From: Bufo bufo
Taxonomy: Eukaryota > Chordata > Amphibia > Anura > Bufonidae
Direction: 5' to 3'
Length of the DNA: 64,000 bases
Assembly: GCF_905171765.1 (NCBI RefSeq)
Contig: NC_053392.1
Location: 404,778,565 to 404,842,564, forward strand
The first letter of the stretch is position 1, and each line of letters starts with the position of its first letter. The notes under the pieces are model-generated. The model was not told the origin of the DNA, ran no database searches, and saw only the letters and a list, made by a program, of their open reading frames with translations. Below, piece by piece: positions 54,729 to 64,000 of this stretch. The position numbers and the translations under genes were made by a program.

Positions 54729-55655
54729 CTAAGTCCATTTTTTTTTCCTTATCCCTTTCTTATATATTGTTGTATATTTTACAAAAATCCCTTTAATATA
54801 GGCCTTTGCGGCCTCCCATACAACATTAGTTGCTGCTGAACCTTCATTCATAACAAAAAACTCCAATATCTCTTTTGAGATCCTATCGTGTATTCCCATT
54901 ATATTTATCCACCCTAAATTTATGTGCATCCCTCTTTTTTTCTTATTTGTTGTTTTTAAACTTGTAATAACTTGGTTATGGTTTGATTTCCCACGCTGTC
55001 CGTATCTAACCTTTTTAATTTCAATCGGACCTTTATTATTAGTGAAAACTAAGTCAATCCGTGATAAACTCCTATGGGTCTTTGAAAAACATGAATATTT
55101 TTTTAGTTTAGGGTGCATTACTCTCCAAATATCAATCCAACCCATTTCCTCCGTGATATTTTTTAATTTAGATCCCGTGCTGAAGTTTTGAACATTACCC
55201 ACCCTACATCTATCCATTTTACTATCCATAACATTGTTAAAGTCACCCGTGACTAAAAGTGGTTTGTCCCCTGCCTCAAGCACAAAATCGTGGATTTTCA
55301 GTAGGACCTCTGTTTTAAAAGGTGGCGGTATATAAACATTAGCTATTATCCATGGTCTCCCTTCCAATAGACAGTCAATCAAGACATAGCGGCCCTCCCC
55401 ATCTATAGCTGTTTTCCCTATTTTTATCTCATTGTAACGATGAATCAGTACACTCACTCCTCTAGCATATGATGAATAAACTGAATGGAAGGAGTGCTGT
55501 ATCCACGGTCTAAACAGCCCATTTGTCGTCTCACCTGTCAAATGTGTCTCTTGTAAACAGACTATGGCAGGTAGGGTTCTATGTATTGCGTCAAACACCG
55601 CCACTTTCTTTGCACCCCTACTCAAACCCCTGATATTCCAAGAGACAATTCTCAT
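54729..55655 (-). pseudogene. LINE ORF2: apurinic-type endonuclease
   Basis: Starts MRIVSWNIRGLSRGAKK (catalytic Asn), CLQETHLTG (catalytic Glu), YARGVSVLIHR, LLVTGDFNNVMDSKMD (Asp and Asn), SRIDLVFTN (RID motif) and SNHNQVITSL (S-x-H end). The expected SDH is read as SNH, so the last catalytic Asp is lost. The domain is otherwise full length (308 codons). It ends at 54729 in an A-run; a frameshift of a homopolymer is the likely break with the RT part. Confidence 0.9.
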
Positions 55656-55885
55656 ACAGGCCTATTTTATATTTTATTATTTTCCCAAGGTCTACTGAAG
55701 AGCCCTGGAGGGGAGTGGGAGAGAGAAAGGCGAGAAAAAGAAAAAAACAAAAAAACAAACAAACACCACATAGTATCTACCCTTCCCAACCCCATACCCT
55801 TCTGCATGAGCCAGGCTATTTCCATCCTGGTTCTCTATCTAAGCATTCCTCCTCCCAGCCAACCCCCAACCCGAATCACCCCTCA

Positions 55886-56760
55886 ACGCCGTATGTTTTC
55901 TTTGATCCATACTTCAGCCGCCTACACTGTGTCAAAAACCCAGTTCTTACTTTCCCATTCTATCCTCAATTTAGCCGGGAACATCCTCAAATATTTCACA
56001 TTATTTGAGCGTAATGTTTTTTTCACATCAATAAAGCGACTTCTTTCCTTCACCGTTTCTTTTGCGTAGTCAGAAACTCTAATTTCCCTTTCTTTCTTGA
56101 CCTGCACAGTATTTCCTCCTTATCCCTAACTGATAGTAGATTGATAGTAGATTGAAAATTATAGGTCTCGGTCTCATTCCAGGTGGGGGCAACTTTGACG
56201 GGAATCTATAGGCCAGTTCCACAAAGTTTTTATAATCTGAGATGTCCTGGCCCAGTTCCTTCAGCCAAGTTTGTATGAACACGCTAGGGTCTTTCCCCTC
56301 CGCGCCTTCTGGGATTCCCAGACATCTCATATTAGGCCTTCTGGATCTATTTTCCAGCTCCCTATTTTCCTCCTTTAGGAAATTTTTTTCTTTACTTATT
56401 GTCTGCAGGAGATCCTCAGAGTCGGATGCTCTTTTCTCTATTTCTGTCAACCTTTCCTTGCATTTTTGTACATCCGCTCTGAGGAGTCTTGGAATATATC
56501 TTGCAGGCTAAGGACCTGCTCTTCTTCTGTAAAGGCCTTTTCTTGCAGTTCCCTTAGCTTTTTACTGCCTCTCTCCCCAGACCGGATGCTGTCCTCAGAT
56601 ACTTTCGACCCCAAACTTTCATCTATAATAGACTCACCCTCCTGATCTTGCCACACCTCCTAATTTTTTTTTTTGAGGGACTAGTCTGCCCACGCATATT
56701 AGTCAGGAGTAGTTGCTTGGATCTTTCTGTTTTTTTTAATCATTGGGGAGATTGAGGTAT
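55886..56760 (-). pseudogene. LINE ORF1 (L1-type RNA-binding protein)
   Basis: Pieces from 56656 down: a charged, coiled-coil-like stretch (LRELQEKAFTEEEQVLSLQ and then ASDSEDLLQTISKEKNFLKE), then RRPNMRCLGIPEGAEGKD, the L1 ORF1 RRM motif (N-x-R-x-x-G-I-P-E). The C-terminal domain follows: DVKKTLRSNNVKYLRMFPA and KLRIEWESKNWVF. Frameshifts lie near 56450 and 56100, and a TAG nonsense near 55920. The N-terminal start is uncertain. The family forms trimers that bind the LINE RNA. Confidence 0.85.
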
Positions 56761-58130
56761 TTAACTCCGCTTGCGCCTTGCCCTTTTTTTCCCACCCCCT
56801 GTCTAGCCATCTCTAGAACCTTCCCTGATACCCATTAGTCTCCCTGGTCCCCCCTTCCCCAGAGCCCTCACAATATTCTACCAAAGAAGGAAAAAGAGAA
56901 AGAACAAAACAAAATACAATCAGAGAGGGGAATCAGTATTCATACCCAACCAGCAATACGTTAAATAATTATTCATATATTACTTATCAGGTCTACAGTC
57001 CGTGCATAAATCCACTAGTATACCATCTCCCCCTTAGCTCCTAATATTACATTATAGTGCGATTTGTTTTAGTTAAAGTCTTTGGGTGGTTAACAGCCCG
57101 CAATTCAAACCCTGATAAGCAACCTTCAGTAGCAGCCTCTTAGTTAATTAGCTGAGTCAGTTGAATTAGTTCATAGCGTTAATGCTAGTTACTTGGTTGG
57201 TTAGTTGATTTGCTGGATTAGTTGAATTAGTCCGCTCAATTCTTGTTAGTGTAACGTCAGCAATAGGGGTCCCATATTGTTATGGCTTCACAAAACCTTC
57301 ACGAAACCTCTCAGTTATCTTCTTTCCCTTTTCTTTTCAGCGACTGACAGGTTTCCTTTATGTAGATGATTCGTAACTACCAGTTTTCCAGGAACAGCAT
57401 TCCCTGATAGTGGAATCAAAAACTGTATCTTGAGCCCCACGCTATAGTCCTTCTTCCAGAGAAGCCACCTCCAGCTCACCCTCCCCCTAACCCTCAGTCA
57501 CTGGGTAAATATTACAAGCCAGCACAGCCTTCCAGTTTAAACCATGCCACTCGCCCTTTTGGACCATTAATAACACTCCTCCTTCTTTATCATCTCCTTC
57601 ACTTTTACACAGGTTTTCGGGGGGGGGGGGGGGGGTGCCACCCGGGTCCCAGATGTATACTTTTTAGGACCCGTTCACATGGCCCCCATCCAACTCCCCT
57701 CAGCCTGCGCCCTCTCTCCGTTGTTGTCTAAAAGTTTTTCAAATAACAGCTTTCAAAGCAAAGAGAAGAAAAAGCATTGGTGCATCTCACCACATCTTCG
57801 CGAGGAGGGGGAAAGGGGGGACAAGGGCACTCACAGACAGGTGAACCAGTGCGCTTCTCATCCTGTCTCAGCTTTACAGTCGGCTCTGGTTCGGCTGTTG
57901 TACTCCCCTGGAGGCTTGAGGAAGCGAAGCAGCGAGGCACACAGAAGGTCAGCGGTGTTCGCGGTGTAGCGGCATTCAGCAGATACTCGCTACCGACAGG
58001 GGGGTGGGTAGAGCAATAGCAGAAGTAGCATTACTTGGACGCCGCTTCACATCGGGCTAGGAGCTCAGTTGCCAGAAGGGAGGTGCGTGCGTCACCTACG
58101 TGCTTCCTCCTCCATGCTTTCCTGACCCTG
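56761..58130 (-). promoter_or_regulatory. LINE 5' UTR, probable internal promoter region
   Basis: From 58130 leftwards on the minus strand is about 1.3 kb with no protein signature. The outer 500 bp are C/G-rich (including a run of about 18 G on plus near 57615); the inner part has a TTAGTTGATTTGCTGGATTAG-like repeat near 57130-57240. By position this is the 5' UTR that would carry the LINE's promoter. Exact start sites cannot be read from the sequence. Open frames here are not gene-like. Confidence 0.55.
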
Positions 58131-59690
58131 TGTGGTGATAACTTTAAAACGCTTTTACTTATACAGGCTATTCTGAGATTGTTTTCTTGTCACATATTGT
58201 ACTTCATGACAGTGGTAAAAATAAGTTAAAAAAAATAAATTTATTCATAAAGAAATACCAAATTTACCAAAAATTTAGAAAAATTTCCAAATTTCCAAAT
58301 TTCAATTCTTCTACTTTTATAATAGATAGTAATACCTTCAAAAATAGTAATTACTTTACATTCACCATATGTCTACTTCCTGTTTGGATCATTTTGAAAA
58401 TGACATTTTATTTTTTGGGGACGTTAGAAGGCTTAGAAGTATGGAAGCAAATCTTGAAATTTTTCGGAAAATTTCCAAAACCCACTTTTTAAGGACCAGT
58501 TCAGGTCTGAAGTCACTTTGTGAGGCTTACATAATAGAAACCACCCAATAATGACCCCATTTTAGAAACTACACCCTCAAGGTATACAGAACTGATTTTA
58601 CAAATTTTGTTAACCCTTCAGGTGTTCCACAAGAATTGATGGAAAATGGAGATTAAATTTCCGAATTTCACCTTTTTAGCAGATTTTACATTTTAATTCA
58701 TTTTTTCCAGTAGCAAAGCAAGGGTTAACAGCCAAATAAAACTCAATATTTATTACCCTGATTCTGCGGTTTACAGAAACACCCCACATGTGATCGTAAA
58801 CTGCTGTACGGGCACACGGCAGGGCGCAAAAGGAAATGAACGCCATATGGTTTTTGGAAGGCAAATTTAGCTGAACTGGTTTTTTAAAGTCCCATTTGAA
58901 GGCCCCCTGATGCACCCCTACAGTAGAAACTCAAAAAAGTGACCACATTTTGGAAACTACGGGATAATGTGACAGTTTTATTGGTACTATTTTGGGGTAC
59001 ATATGATTTTTTATTGCTTTATATTACGTTTTTTGTGAGGCAAGGTAACAAAAAAATAAATGTTTTGGCACCATTTTAATTTTTTATTTTTACAGCGTTT
59101 ACCTGAGGGATTAGGTCATGTGACTTTTTTATAGAGCAGATCGTTACGCACGTGGCAATACCTAATATGTATACTTTTTTTATGTTTTACACAATAATAG
59201 CATTTTTTAAACCAAAATAATGATATTTTAGTGTCTCATAGTCTGAGAGCCATAGATTTTTTATTTTTTGACCGATTCTCTCAGGTAGGGTCTAATTTTT
59301 TTGCGGAATGAGGTGACGGTCTGATTAGTACTATTTTGGGGGGCATACACCTTTTTGATCACTTGCTGTTGCAATTTTTGTGATGTGATGTGACAAAAAA
59401 GGCTTTTTTTTACAGTTTTTTATTTTTTATTTTTACGGTGTTCATCTGAGTGGTTACGTCATGTGATATTTTTATAGAGCAGATCGTTACGCACGTGGCA
59501 ATACCTAATATGTATACTTTTTTTTTTTTTCACTTTAGCACAATAATATCATTTTTGAAGCAAAAAATAATCATATTTTAGTGTCTCCATAGTCTGAGAG
59601 CCATAGCTTTTTGAGGGATGAGGTGACTGTCTGACTGGTACTATTTTGGGGGCATACGCCTTTTCGATCACTTGTTTGTTTACTGGCCTT
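58131..59690. mobile_element. TTAA-type repeat, right part, with internal tandem duplication
   Basis: Continues from the left part after the LINE TSD (CTTTAAAACGCTTTTACTTA). From about 58980 a block of about 345 bp is present twice: TATAGAGCAGATCGTTACGC recurs at 59130 and 59476, and CATAGTCTGAGAGCCATAG at 59237 and 59589. T-runs are frequent. There is no protein-like frame. The right end of the element was not found. Confidence 0.65.
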
Positions 59691-60330
59691 GGAAAGAGAA
59701 ACCAAATTCATTTTGACAAATGAAAAATCTGTGTATGGTGGTTAGCAGAAAAGGATGCCATGTAATGGATTATGGTTGTGTTAACACATTTAAAGTAAAA
59801 CAAAACAGTACTAAGTTCTGACTGGTCGTATTCAGCACCATTGCAAACTAGTATAAACAGAATATGAAGAAAGAATGGAAACATCTCTAATCTTAAATGA
59901 ATAGCATAAAAAACTGACATTTATATACTCAGCCCTTGATTGAATGAATTAACTTGTAAGCCATCATTATTTGGGAAGTGCAGCTGCGGTATATTAAGCA
60001 ATTTCCGTAATTTAAGGTAAGAAAATTATATACATAAAAATCTTTAAAAGTGATTGTGATAGATGATACCCACCTGTGCACATGCAAAGCATCCCTGGTA
60101 ACATATACACACTGATTGGTAGAATGACAACACAGCAGCCTGCTGACTACCATCTGATAATGAGCGAACTCATAAATTTAATTTTACAGTCAAATAAATT
60201 TAAATATTTTATTAATTACTACCTCCTTATGAAGCATGAGAAAAACGTGTTGAGGTCCTAACGTTTACAGGAACAAATGATATGTCTCAGCCTTGTAGGT
60301 ATATTTAACATTTTATTGACTATATGCACT
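59691..60330. other. No recognisable feature
   Basis: AT-rich, apparently single-copy sequence within the window. Short frames only. I see no coding or repeat signal to report. Confidence 0.5.
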
Positions 60331-60333
60331 TTA

Positions 60334-60769
60334 GGCCTCATGCATGTGACCGTATGTATTTTTCAGTTTGCAAAAAATACGGATGACGTCCGTGTGCATT
60401 CCGTATTTTGCGGAACAGAGCAGCTGGCCCCTGATAGAACAGTACTATCCTAGTTCGTAATGCGGACAATAATAGGACATGTTCTATTTTTTTTAGGGAA
60501 CGGAAATACGGACATACGGAAACAGAATGCACATGGAGTAAGGCCTCATGCACACGAACATTGTTTTAGTCTGCATCCGAGCCACAGTTTTTGCAGCTTG
60601 GATGCGGACCCATGCACTTCAATGGGGCCGCATAACACACAATGGTCATGTGCATGTAGCCTAGGTTCCATTTTTTTGTGTGGAACCATTGAAATGAATG
60701 GGTCCGTATACGGTCCCCAAAAATAACAGAACGGACACTGAAAAAATATACATTCGTGTGCATGAGGCC
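60334..60769. mobile_element. Harbinger-like MITE, partly dimeric
   Basis: GGCCTCATGCATGTGACCG at the left pairs with GTGCATGAGGCC at the right (ends 60769), flanked by TTA (60331-60333 and 60770-60772). An internal AGGCCTCATGCACACGAAC at 60541 repeats the left end, so the element looks like two fused halves. The inside is rich in CGGA-type blocks. No coding capacity. Confidence 0.85.
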
Positions 60770-60950
60770 TTACTTTGTGCTCTACAGCTTCCCCTTTAGT
60801 GTCTGTCTAATACTACATTTGGAGATTTCACTTGTTTTCTTTGCATTAATTCTAGCACTAGCACTTTATTTTTGCACTATCACTTGTCGTTTTGTTGTAT
60901 TTTTCATATTTTAGGTAGCTATGTACCTACTATTATATTATACATTATAC

Positions 60951-62525
60951 ACTGCTCAAAAAAATAAAGGGAACACTTAAACAACACAATGTAACTCCAA
61001 GTCAATCACACTTCTGTGAAATCAAACTGTCCACTTAGGAAGCAACACTGAGTGACAATTTATTTCACATGCTGTTGTGCAAATGGGATAGACAACAGGT
61101 GGAAATTATAGGCAATTAGCAAGACACCCCCAATAAAGGAGTGGTTCTGAAGGTGGTGACAACAGACCACTTCTCAGTTCCTATGCTTCCTGGCTGATGT
61201 TTTAGTCACTTTTGAATGCTCTCGGTGCTTTCACTCTAGTGGTAGCATGAGACGGAGTCTACAACCCACACAAGTGGCTCAGGTAGTGCAGCTTATCCAG
61301 GATGGCAATCAATGCGAGCTGTGGCAAGAAGGTTTGCTGTGTCTGTCAGCGTAGTGTCCAGAGCATGGAGGCGCTACCAGGAGACAGGCCAGTACATCGG
61401 GAGACATGGAGGAGGCCGTAGGAGGGCAACAACCCAGCAGCAGGACCGCTACCTCCGCCTTTGTGCAAGGAGGAACAGGAGGAGCACTGCCAGAGCCCTA
61501 CAAAATGACCTCCAGCAGGCCACAAATGTGCATGTGTCTGCTCAAACGGTCAGAAACAGACTCCATGAGGGTGATATGAGGGCCCGACGTACACAGGTGG
61601 GGGTTGGGCTTACAGCCCAACACCGTGCAGGACGTTTGGCATTTGCCAGAGAACACCAAGATTGGCAAATTCACCACTGGCGCCCTGTGCTCTTCACAGA
61701 TGAAAGCAGGTTCACACTGAGCACATGTGACAGACGTGACAGAGTCTGGAGACGCCGTGGAGAACGTTCTGCTGCCTGCAACATCCTCCAGCATGACCGG
61801 TTTGGCATTGGGTCAGTAATGGTGTGGGGTGGCATTTCTTTGGAGGGCCGCACAGCCCTCCATGTGCTTACCAGAGGTAGCCTGACTGCCATTAGGTACC
61901 GAGATGAGATCCTTAGACCCCTTGTGAGACCATATGCTGGTGCGGTTGGCCCTGGGTTCCTCCTAATGCAAGACAATGCTAGACCTCATGTGGCTGGAGT
62001 TTGTCAGCAGTTCCTGCAAGACGAAGGCATTGATGCTATGGACTAGCCCGCCCGTTCCCCAGACCTGAATCCAATTGAGCACATCTGGGAAATCATGTCT
62101 CGCTCTATCCACCAACGTCACGTTGCACCACAGACTGTCCAGGAGTTGGCAGATGCTTTAGTCCAGGTCTGGGAGGAGATCCCTCAGGAGACCGTACGCC
62201 ACCTCATCAGGAGCATGCACAGGTGTTGTAGGGAGGTCATACAGGCACGTGGAGGCCACACACACTACTGAGCCTCATTTTGACTTGTTTTAAGGACATT
62301 ACATTAAAGTTGGATCAGCCTGTAGTGTGTTTTTCCACTTAATTTTGAGTGTGACTCCAAATCCAGACCTCCACGGGTTGAAAAATTAGATTTCCATTTT
62401 TTTTTGTGTGATTTTGTTGTCAGCACATTCAACTATGTAAAGAACAAAGTATTTCAGAAGAATATTTAATTAACTCAGATCTAGGATGTGTTATTTTTGT
62501 GTTCCCTTTATATTTTTGAGCAGTG
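60951..62525 (+). mobile_element. Tc1/mariner-type transposon (Tc1-C), complete
   Basis: CACTGCTCAAAAAAATAAAG at 60951 and its complement ending at 62525 (...TATTTTTGAGCAGTG) are flanked by TA (60949-60950 and 62526-62527). 1575 bp, the normal Tc1 size. The transposase is on the plus strand. Confidence 0.96.
61248..62271 (+). pseudogene. Tc1-C transposase, two lesions only
   Basis: The natural start is probably 61248 ([20 protein letters not shown]), one frameshift before the main frame (61312). HTH motifs follow: [20 protein letters not shown] and the basic [10 protein letters not shown] linker. The DDE triad: LFTDESRF (Asp), [11 protein letters not shown] (Asp), and after the stop SPDLNPIEHIWEIM (Glu). 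The only in-frame nonsense is TAG at 62044-62046, at a position where Tc1 proteins usually have Trp. The same frame then runs to the natural TGA at 62269-62271. Confidence 0.93.
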
Positions 62526-62527
62526 TA

Positions 62528-62637
62528 TATACTAGACAATCATAGCAGAATAATCTAATTATATTAGTATAGTATTTTCCATGGAAGCTTTTTATATTAT
62601 GCACATTTGGATTGTTGTGTAAAGTAATTTTATTATG
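62528..62637. other. Short AT-rich spacer
   Basis: 110 bp between Tc1-C and the tandem array. Nothing recognisable. Confidence 0.4.
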
Positions 62638-64000
62638 TACCGTATTTTTCGCTTTATAAGACGCACCTGATTATAAGACGCACCTAGGTTTTTTGAGGAG
62701 GAAAATAAGAAAAAAAAAATTTGAACCAAAAGGTGTGCTTTTGGTGGATTTTGAACTAATGGTCTGGGGATGACACTGTTATGGGGCTCTGTGGATGGCG
62801 CACTGTTATGGGGGATCTGTGGATGACACACTGTTATGGGGGGGATCTATGGATGACACACTGTTATGGGGGGATCTATGGATGATGCACTGTTATGGGG
62901 GGGAATCTGTGGATGATGCACTATTATGGGGGGGATCTATGGATGATGCACTGTTATGGGGGATGTGTGCTGTGAAACATAGGGCCATGAGGGGGGCCAG
63001 CATAAGAAGCTATATGTGTGGTGACACACATATAGTATCTTATGCTGGTCCCCCTCATGGCCCTATGTTTCACAGCATTACAGTACTTTATTCTTTGCAT
63101 GTAAAATATTTATTTACCATATTTTTCGCTTTATAAGACGAACCTGATTATAAGACGCACCTAGGTTTTTGAGGAGGAAAATAAGAAAATAAAATTTGAA
63201 CCAAAAGGTGTGCTTTTGGTGGATTTTGAACTAATGGTCTGGGGATGACACTGTTATGGGGCTCTGTGGATGACGCACTGTTATGGGGGATCTGTGGATG
63301 ACACACTGTTATGGGGGGGATCTATGGATGACACACTGTTATGGGGGGATCTATGGATGATGCACTGTTATGGGGGGGAATCTGTGGATGATGCACTATT
63401 ATGGGGGGGATCTATGGATGATGCACTGTTATGGGGGATGTGTGCTGTGAAACATAGGGCCATGAGGGGGGCCAGTATAAGATGCTATATGTGTGGGTGA
63501 CACACATATAGTATCTTATGCTGGTCCCCCTCATGGCCCTATGTTTCACAGCATTACAGTACTTTATTCTTTGCATGTAAAATATTTATTTACCGTATTT
63601 TTCGCTTTATAAGACGCACCTGATTATAAGACGCACCTAGGTTTTTGAGGAGGAAAATAAGAAAAAAAAAATTTGAACCAAAAGGTGTGCTTTTGATGGA
63701 TTTTGAACTAATGGTCTGGAGATGACACTGTTATGGGGCTCTGTGGATGACGCACTGTTATGGGGGATCTGTGGATGACACACTGTTATGGGGGGGATCT
63801 ATGGATGACACACTGTTATGGGGGGATCTATGGATGATGCACTGTTATGGGGGGGAATCTGTGGATGATGCACTATTATGGGGGGGGATCTATGGATGAT
63901 GCACTGTTATGGGGGATGTGTGCTGTGAAACATAGGGCCATGAGGGGGACCAGCATAAGATGCTATATGTGTGGGTGACACACATATAGTATCTTATGCT
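62638..64000. repeat. 476-bp tandem repeat, 2.9 copies, running off the window
   Basis: Units start at TACCGTATTTTTCGCTTTAT (62638), its variant at 63115, and 63591. Each has the AAGACGCACC doublet, GGTGTGCTTTTGGTGGATT, then about seven copies of a 28-32-bp unit (GATGATGCACTGTTATGGGG), and a large hairpin (62969-63076 in unit 1). Units are nearly identical. The frames here (such as 62795-63136 and 63270-63500) are repeat translations, not genes. Confidence 0.93.
62969..63076. repeat. 108-bp hairpin within each 476-bp unit
   Basis: GCTGTGAAACATAGGGCCAT pairs with ATGGCCCTATGTTTCACAGC, and inner arms (AGCATAAGA / TCTTATGCT; CTATATGTGT / ACACATATAG) extend it almost to the centre. Same structure at 63444-63552 and, partly, at about 63920-64000. 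Confidence 0.9.

Larger units (their letters stand above)
51181..58130 (-). mobile_element. L1/Tx1-like LINE, near full length
   Basis: TGTGGTGATAACTTT occurs at both edges (51169-51183 and 58131-58145), the TSD. A T-run at 51181-51194 is the poly(A) tail on the minus strand. Reading the minus strand: GC-rich 5' UTR (56800-58130), ORF1 (55886-56760), ORF2 (51384-55655), short 3' UTR. At about 6.2 kb without the fold-back element, it is essentially complete, though its frames are broken. Confidence 0.9.

Noticed and set aside
57679..57969. 96-codon frame in the GC-rich LINE 5' end
   Set aside because: It lies antisense to the LINE within the 5' UTR and has no recognisable domain.
62795..63136. 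Open frame with repeated DDTLLWGGSMDD-like peptide, and its copy at 63270-63500
   Set aside because: It is a translation of the 28-32-bp minisatellite; it recurs in each 476-bp unit and has no family resemblance.
1..64000. Host protein-coding gene, tRNA or rRNA
   Set aside because: Every frame over about 100 codons with domain signatures belongs to a transposable element; no tRNA-like or rRNA-like sequence was noticed, although short single exons could be missed by eye.

Overview
This window is repeat-dense vertebrate nuclear DNA, most likely from an anuran amphibian with a large genome. That assignment is inferred from the repeat families: Tc1 elements of three types, single-ORF chromodomain Ty3/gypsy elements, GIY-YIG Penelope-like elements (PLEs), BED-finger hAT elements, a CR1 tail, an L1/Tx1-like LINE and TWA- or TTAA-targeting MITEs. 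I found no host gene, tRNA or rRNA. Almost every long open frame belongs to a transposable element, and nearly all of these are broken. No operon or shared pathway links the genes; the window is a stratigraphy of insertions that can be dated by their target-site duplications (TSDs).

Layout. 1-1241: Tc1 remnant, minus strand, cut by the window edge. 1244-2409 and 7699-7965: an unidentified host repeat with a chain of adjacent hairpins. It is split by a 5.3-kb TTAA-flanked element (2414-7694) built almost wholly of hairpins, hairpin tandem repeats and alternating inverted repeats, with no recognisable transposase. 8040-8126 and 24861-24900: a CR1 LINE tail split by hAT-2 (8135-24852, 8-bp TSD GTAATAAT). 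hAT-2 has itself received a Harbinger-like MITE, a PLE (with a Tc1 inside its RT catalytic motif), gypsy-2 (14792-20319) and a solo LTR. 25050-50640: hAT-1, with promoter, about 3.5 kb of minisatellite, broken transposase and a 3' minisatellite. The 3' minisatellite holds gypsy-1 (32757-49130). Gypsy-1 holds a Harbinger-like MITE and a head-to-head PLE dimer (36155-46409, 14-bp TSD). The dimer holds gypsy-3 (40464-45222), which holds a CR1 fragment.

51095-59690: a TTAA-type repeat interrupted by a near-full-length L1/Tx1-like LINE (about 51181-58130), whose ORF2 carries a 746-bp TTAA fold-back element. 60334-60769: another TWA-flanked MITE. 60951-62525: a nearly intact Tc1. 62638-64000: a 476-bp tandem repeat with an internal minisatellite and a 108-bp hairpin, running off the window.

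The most notable signals are three hammerhead-ribozyme-like motifs in the PLE tails (two convincing, one weaker), the chains of consecutive hairpins near 1.45-2.72 kb, and the five-deep nesting around 32-49 kb. Coordinates of ends were read by eye from TSDs and terminal repeats. Family names are recognition calls without a database search.
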